This document shows, piece after piece, positions 31,001 to 33,832 of a DNA stretch of 33,832 bases. The notes under the pieces are model-generated. The model did no database searches. It was given only the letters and a program-made list of their open reading frames with translations, and was not told the DNA's origin. Each line of letters opens with the position of its first letter. Positions within the stretch are counted from its first letter, which is position 1. Position numbers and translations under genes: made by a program. Origin of the DNA: Phallusia fumigata (Eukaryota; Chordata; Ascidiacea; Phlebobranchia; Ascidiidae); NCBI GenBank assembly GCA_008931825.1, contig QXVZ01015895.1:1-33832 (forward strand), given 5' to 3'.

Positions 31001-33832
31001 AAAGGTGTAAGGTGTGATGCAAATCAAACATTTAGGTTTGATTGAATCGAACAGGGGTGGCATTTTTTGGGTCAGTTAGCATAAGTTCTACAATTTGTCA
31101 AACATGACATGGAAGTCTCAAAAGAGCGAAATCATTTTCCTACTAATATAAGTAATGGTAAAAACTGCAAGTTACACGAAACATATTAAAAAAACTAAAA
31201 GGAAAAAAATAACATTGAGTTTTGTGTATGCATCAGTTTGTATCGAAATATTATGAACAGACTTAAAAGATTATGAATAAAGTGCAATGTTTATCTGTCC
31301 TGGGAAGCTGACTGCAAACACACTGAAGTGACGTTGCAATCTTGAATTGATGGTAAACGATCCAGCGGTCGGGTTCATACAGGCAACATACTGCACATTG
31401 TTGATGTCTTTCAGTATGAGCTTGTTGCGATCATACCAATGGCTGAAGTCCATGTGTTGTCTGTAAATGCATGGAAGGTGTTGCAAAAATTGAACGATTA
31501 AATTTGGTTAAATGGTAAAGCAAATGTTTTTTAATCTTGCATTTAGAGCAGTGGTTCTCAACCTGGGGGTCGCAACCCCAAAAGGGGTCGCAGGGAGGTT
31601 TTCTGGGGGTCGCAACAGATATGTAATACTTTTACAAACGCACAGACATGTGTTTATTACTTTTTATCACACAGGCTACAACTGGTTTGGCCTGCATCAC
31701 CTGTCTTGTCAGGGCTGATACACAGTAGGCTCTGTGCCCATAGCTAACTGCACAGGCATTGTCATTGAAACAGCACAGTAATTATTGTGATCAACAATGA
31801 AATCGTTGGGTTAAGTACTGCCCTAGTTTTTTCTTCCCATAAGAGACTGATACAGGATTAGCTCTGCTACGGTGGTGTTTACCTGATCAGCGTGTGAGGT
31901 TGAACTGTTCCATAGGCATCAACCTCTGGCATGTTCATGTCGTCAATAAAGTAAATCAGTCTGTGAATAAAATGGTGCAATAGAGTCAATGTTTGTTCGT
32001 CAATATTAGCATGCACATCACCACTAACTGAGCTGCCACAAAAAATGCAAAGCACAAGCAACAACCTATGCAAAAAATGTATTTATGTGTGTAAGGGTAA
32101 AATATGTGTGGTTAAAGGGTTAAGACTAAACCAGATGTGGGAATAGTTGGCCTGTAATCTGTTTTATTAAACATGAGGCTAGTGGTAAACAAGTTTAGAA
32201 AGATAATATGGAGGGAATCGCAAATTGCTTACGTACATGTTTGACTCTTGGCTTGCTTAAATATTTGTGTGCATATTACAATAAGTCAAAAACACAACAA
32301 TAACCTTTTGCTCCCAGGAGGACCAAAATTTCTACCAGCTTTTTTTTCCAGTGGCTTCTCCAGAACACCTTGCAACATTAGCGATGTAGTGTAGAAGTTG
32401 AAAGGCACATTTGTCACCATGTAGTCATCAGACAACGCTGCAAGCTTGTCTTGCACCAAGACAGTCTTTCCTGTACCAGCATTGCCTACGAGCATCACCG
32501 GTCGCCGTTTTTCCATCAGGAGATCCATAAAGTAGCGGATTCGGCGTGTTTCAGCTGTTGGCACCATGCAAGCCTAAGTGGAGAAGTAAACTTTATGCAG
32601 ACCAACCTTATTTTCTGAACATGTACCACTTGGGCCCTGTCACTATGTACCACTATAAAATTAAATTGATTTTATTTACTTTTCAAAAAAATTAACAATA
32701 TTTGTTTGTTTTATTTCAGAGTTGGAGTTAAGTTTGAGGTCATAAAATCACAAGTGGCCGAGACAGAATTAGGACTCGCAACATTGCTACTACTAAGCAG
32801 CTGTAAAACTGCCTGGTCATCTTGGCAAGTGTTGTGTACAAACCTGTAGAGGCAAATCTGGATCAAGTTCAAAGCCAGGAACACTGTCTGACCATGGAAC
32901 GAATTTCTTGGTTTCGACGTCGATGCAGTAATCGAACACAGTGCCACTGCTGGGGAACTTGACCGTCTTGAACTCGGACGACCACCATTTGCTAAACTCC
33001 ACCCTGTGCAAATGTTTAACATGGTAATAACTGGTGCAAAACCATTCTTGTCACTTAAAAGGTTTGAACTTGCTTAGTCTACAGTTAAGCTGGTTAAAAG
33101 GCCAATAAAATTATTTTTGCAAGCTTTTAATTGTTAAGTGGATGTCTACCAAATATTTTGGCACATGTTATCACAGAATACGACATTTAGGGCATTAAAA
33201 ATTAAGGTGATTTGAGATTACAAGCATTTTTGTTTCTGTTCACTTAAAGGTTACAGTTTTAATACCAAATCACATGGCATTTCAACAGCAACACATTGCC
33301 AAGCAAATTATGGCTTTGCATCAATCTTACTAGTGAAAGTTACAAAGCATTGTAATTTACCTGTAGTCAATCAGCTGATCTTGGAACATCGCACCACCGA
33401 AAGCCCAAATGCATGCGAATACAAAGTAAAGTTCATATAACTCCTTTGGACAGTCAGGTGGAGTGTTTTCTGGTGTAAGGAGAACTTCCAGCAAATAGCA
33501 CAACATCTAAAAAAAATGTCAAGAATTTTCTGGTAATTTTCCTATCAGCTTTGTTTGCTGTTCAAAAATGTAGAAGAAATTTTCACATTTTATCACATTT
33601 TCAAACCTATTTTACTTCAGCATGTAAAGACTATCACTGAATTTATGACAAACAAAAAACCTGTTTAAAAAAGATTGATTGATTATAAACAAATAAATAG
33701 GTCTAAAAGTTACATAAAAAGATAATTTTCCATTCATGGCAGGTGACAAAATTACTAATTTACGGAAATTGTTTGCAAAATAAAACAAGTATAACCTGGA
33801 TCTTTGCACATTCAGGAATCGGTGTAATTGTT
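10070..33832 (-). CDS. DNAH9/DNAH17-like: Axonemal dynein heavy chain, outer-arm beta class (DNAH9/11/17 group), C-terminal half; gene begins beyond the right edge
   Basis: Heavy chain of the outer dynein arm, the ATP-driven microtubule motor of cilia and flagella. The 41 exons resolved here encode 2,149 residues of a protein expected to be about 4,500 long, from the end of AAA2 through AAA3, AAA4, stalk and microtubule-binding domain, AAA5, AAA6 and C-terminal domain to a natural TAA at 10070-10072. Exon coordinates and domains are given in the six block entries that follow. Phase is kept at all 40 junctions (29 are phase 0). Similarity to vertebrate DNAH9/11/17 is continuous. The last exon ([18 protein letters not shown], ending VALLLQV) reads most like DNAH17 from memory, but which of the three paralogues is closest was not tested and the gene may predate their split. 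Odd points are one apparent AT-AG intron, one GC-AG intron and three donors starting GTC. Confidence 0.95.
10727..10806 (-). repeat. tRNA-derived sequence (SINE head or tRNA relic)
   Basis: On the minus strand it reads like a Ser/Leu-type tRNA: an A-box region (TGGTCGAATGGTTTTGAGGC) and a B box (GGGTTCGAACCCC) about 35 bases apart. The acceptor stem does not pair, so it is not a functional tRNA gene by eye. It starts within a few bases of the 5' splice site at 10808, in the same orientation as the dynein transcript. Confidence 0.5.
12637..12794. mobile_element. Short hAT-like MITE in a dynein intron
   Basis: The ends read TAGCGGTTCTCAGCC and, reverse-complemented, CAATGGTTCTCAACC, the well-known hAT-type TIR. 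The flanking 8-mers tgttaaca (12629-12636) and tgctaact (12795-12802) agree at 6 of 8 positions and are probably a decayed 8-bp target duplication. At 158 bp it is non-coding. Confidence 0.72.
13258..13342 (+). repeat. Dispersed repeat, copy 2
   Basis: Second copy of the repeat at 5205-5302, with the same flanking blocks and internal order, in the dynein intron between exons 36 and 37. Its presence in introns of two unrelated genes points to a mobile element, but no termini are defined. Confidence 0.5.
14089..15054. mobile_element. Long foldback DNA element with minisatellite-filled inverted repeats
   Basis: The outermost 26 bases (starting TACGGTGGCCCACAAGTACA) are a perfect inverted repeat of 15029-15054. 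The element is flanked on both sides by the direct repeat GCATTG (14083-14088 and 15055-15060). The inverted similarity continues inward through poly-T/GCAAACA units of about 18-20 bases to a TTATACGGCGTATCAAAAAT block and beyond, giving arms of about 300 bp. It encodes no protein. The superfamily was not identified; a 6-bp target duplication is not typical of hAT, mariner or piggyBac. It sits in the largest dynein intron. Position 14445 is an ambiguous base (N). Confidence 0.8.
15131..15262. mobile_element. Partial copy of the 23406-23673 element family
   Basis: It begins AATCACAGTACGCCAGGCCT and continues through TTTACCGAATTCTAGTCGGC and CAGCAAGGCGTGG, the order seen in the inverted arm and adjacent sequence of the element at 23406-23673. 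It then passes to AAAGCTTAACGCCAA without the tRNA-like core. It looks like an internally deleted derivative. Confidence 0.55.
16937..17156 (+). repeat. tRNA-derived SINE in a dynein intron
   Basis: The head has an A box (GGAGTGGTTAGCGCGACT) and a B box (GGTTCTAATCC). An unrelated body of about 130 bases follows, ending in an A-rich tail (GATAAAAATAAAAAAA). It is antisense to the host gene. The TGGTTAGCGCGACT head is shared with the SINE at 24188-24302, but the body differs. Confidence 0.65.
17567..17625 (+). repeat. Dispersed CGAGTACTCGG repeat, copy 1
   Basis: CCAGCACCCGAGTACTCGGT followed by ACCGAGCATCGCCATTTTTT closely matches the reverse complement of 30497-30545. The GCAGTGCCxGAGTACTC edge recurs at about 19878. 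The motif recalls hAT-type termini, but no second end was found. Confidence 0.5.
18100..20409 (-). other. Dynein exons 28-31 of the window: AAA5/AAA6 linker and AAA6
   Basis: Exons: 20409-20249, 19751-19581, 19099-18977, 18293-18100. They encode [79 protein letters not shown] and [20 protein letters not shown], ending [17 protein letters not shown]. The exon ending at 19581 has a GTCACT donor; the vertebrate alignment (AQVAMQ joined to ILLATKEIN) supports it. The 683-bp intron 18294-18976 and the 497-bp intron 19100-19580 show nothing recognisable apart from a short CTCGGCCAAGC motif near 18680. Confidence 0.92.
19868..19925 (+). repeat. Dispersed CGAGTACTCGG repeat, short copy
   Basis: AAGCAGTGCCCGAGTACTCA matches the left edge of the copy at 17567; similarity is lost after about 25 bases. 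It lies in the dynein intron between exons 28 and 29. Confidence 0.4.
20692..22677 (-). other. Dynein exons 22-27 of the window: AAA5
   Basis: Exons: 22677-22552, 22123-21891, 21459-21337, 21263-21176, 21030-20914, 20836-20692. They encode [97 protein letters not shown] and [20 protein letters not shown]. These are standard landmarks of axonemal dynein AAA5 and the following segment. AAA5 and AAA6 do not hydrolyse ATP in dyneins, so the lack of a classical Walker A motif here is expected. Confidence 0.93.
23406..23673. mobile_element. Inverted-arm element enclosing a tRNA-like core
   Basis: Two 54-bp arms, 23406-23459 and 23620-23673, are inverted repeats (GAATCATAGTACGCCAGACC against GAATCACAGCACGCCAGGCC, with similarity to the inner end). 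Between them, at about 23507-23575, lies a plus-strand tRNA-like sequence with an A box (TAGCTGTTGGTAGAGCTC), a perfect 5-bp T-stem around the loop (GTGGG TTCGAAT CCCAC) and a partial acceptor match. The anticodon stem does not form by eye. A perfect 12-bp direct repeat, ATTCAGGTGTCA, occurs at 23302-23313 and 23670-23681 and may be the target duplication of a slightly larger insertion. It lies in a dynein intron. Confidence 0.65.
24188..24302 (-). repeat. tRNA-derived SINE, starting at the 5' splice site of dynein exon 19
   Basis: On the minus strand it has an A box (TGTGGTTAGCGCGACT) and a B box (GGTTCAAATCC), then a body GAGCAAGAAACTTAGATGGC followed by ATTGCTTCAACC. The same body recurs at 30607-30637. 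The head begins within the first bases of the intron (donor GTAGGT at 24302-24297). Its 3' end is not defined and may reach further left. Confidence 0.65.
25826..25890 (+). repeat. Possible decayed tRNA-derived SINE head
   Basis: GTGGTCAAGTGATTAAAGCA resembles an A-box region and GGCTTGAAAACC a worn B box about 35 bases on. The body is not recognised. Confidence 0.3.
26562..29772 (-). other. Dynein exons 8-14 of the window: AAA4
   Basis: Exons: 29772-29665, 29377-29240, 28855-28678, 28336-28167, 27585-27394, 27086-26943, 26668-26562. The AAA4 Walker A motif GVGGSGKQSL is split by an intron inside a glycine codon: G|GT between 28678 and 28336. A Walker B-like segment TMFLLTDAQ ends at 28167. 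These exons also encode [46 protein letters not shown] and [20 protein letters not shown], all diagnostic of dynein AAA4. The 1,016-bp intron before exon 8 (29773-30788) holds a dispersed CGAGTACTCGG-type repeat and a SINE relic. Confidence 0.93.
29937..30562. repeat. Repeat region with CTCGGC/GCCGAG clusters, possibly one element
   Basis: Clusters of short palindromic motifs (GAGCACCGAGCATC, GCTCGGTGCTCGGTCAAGC, CTCGGCCGAGCGCCGAGC) lie at 29970-30027 and 30454-30562 in opposite senses, about 430 bp apart. The inner edge of the right cluster (30497-30545) is the reverse complement of the copy at 17567-17625. The two clusters may be the termini of one non-autonomous element, but no target duplication was found. 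Confidence 0.45.
30607..30710 (-). repeat. tRNA-derived SINE, decayed copy
   Basis: The minus strand shows a worn B box (TTGGTTCCGATCC) and the body GAGCAAGAAACTTAAATGAC followed by ATTGCTCCAACC, as in 24188-24302. It directly follows the CTCGGC-type repeat region. Confidence 0.55.
30789..33832 (-). other. Dynein exons 1-7 of the window: end of AAA2 and AAA3
   Basis: Exons: 33832-33796 (cut by the window edge), 33506-33361, 33003-32844, 32573-32305, 31960-31883, 31460-31295, 30989-30789. The AAA3 Walker A motif GNAGTGKT is in the fourth exon. The Walker B region [12 protein letters not shown] is in the fifth, and [20 protein letters not shown] follows in the sixth. AAA3 is a regulatory ATPase site in dynein; both Walker motifs look intact, so nucleotide binding should be preserved. 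The sixth exon ends CAG followed by ATAAAC, where a GT donor is expected (see findings). The introns hold a hAT-type terminus at 31549. Confidence 0.93.
31549..31620 (+). mobile_element. hAT (Charlie-type) terminus in a dynein intron
   Basis: CAGTGGTTCTCAACCTGGGG followed by GTCGCAACCCCAAAAGGGGTC is the classic hAT-Charlie end. The matching opposite terminus (GGTTGAGAACCACTG) was not seen in the rest of the intron, so this is either a truncated copy or one whose other end is lost. Confidence 0.65.

Noticed and set aside
30990-31294. U12-type AT-AC intron
   Set aside because: The donor ATAAAC does not match ATATCC and the acceptor is CAG, so the minor-spliceosome explanation does not fit.
8438-33832. 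Operon-like co-transcription of dynein, WDR45 and PRKDC
   Set aside because: The gaps are about 600 and 800 bp, far longer than the near-zero spacing typical of tunicate operons, and the dynein gene has its own polyadenylation signal.
1-33832. CRISPR arrays, bacterial operons, rRNA or viral coding genes
   Set aside because: None seen; the window is an ordinary metazoan nuclear locus with spliced genes.

Overview
The window comes from an animal nuclear genome. It holds two large intron-rich genes and one intronless gene, all on the minus strand and arranged head to tail. The proteins are close to vertebrate ones, introns are mostly a few hundred bases, the DNA is A/T-rich, and introns carry many small non-autonomous DNA elements and tRNA-derived SINE-like pieces. 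That combination suggests an invertebrate chordate, most likely an ascidian of the Ciona type. This placement is inference; no species-diagnostic sequence was identified.

Layout from right to left, which is the direction of transcription. Positions 33832 to 10070 hold the C-terminal half of an axonemal dynein heavy chain of the outer-arm beta class (DNAH9/DNAH11/DNAH17 group). I resolved 41 exons, and reading phase is kept across every junction, giving 2,149 residues from the end of AAA2 to the natural stop codon. Positions 9472 to 8438 hold a complete one-exon WDR45 (WIPI4), a beta-propeller autophagy protein. Positions 7645 to the left edge hold the N-terminal part of PRKDC (DNA-PKcs). Fifteen exons give about 770 residues of the HEAT-repeat arm; the rest of the gene lies outside the window.

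The three genes have unrelated jobs (ciliary motility, autophagosome formation, DNA double-strand-break repair). Gaps of about 600 and 800 bp separate them. I see no sign that they form a functional unit.

The unusual material lies in the introns and splice sites. One dynein intron seems to start with AT instead of GT. Two introns use GC donors, and several donors have C at +3. A 966-bp foldback element has a perfect 26-bp terminal inverted repeat and a 6-bp target duplication. A 268-bp element encloses a tRNA-like core between 54-bp inverted arms. Two tRNA-like sequences start almost exactly at a 5' splice site. Exon boundaries were derived by hand from splice consensus, phase and remembered vertebrate homologues, so terminal bases of a few PRKDC exons remain uncertain.
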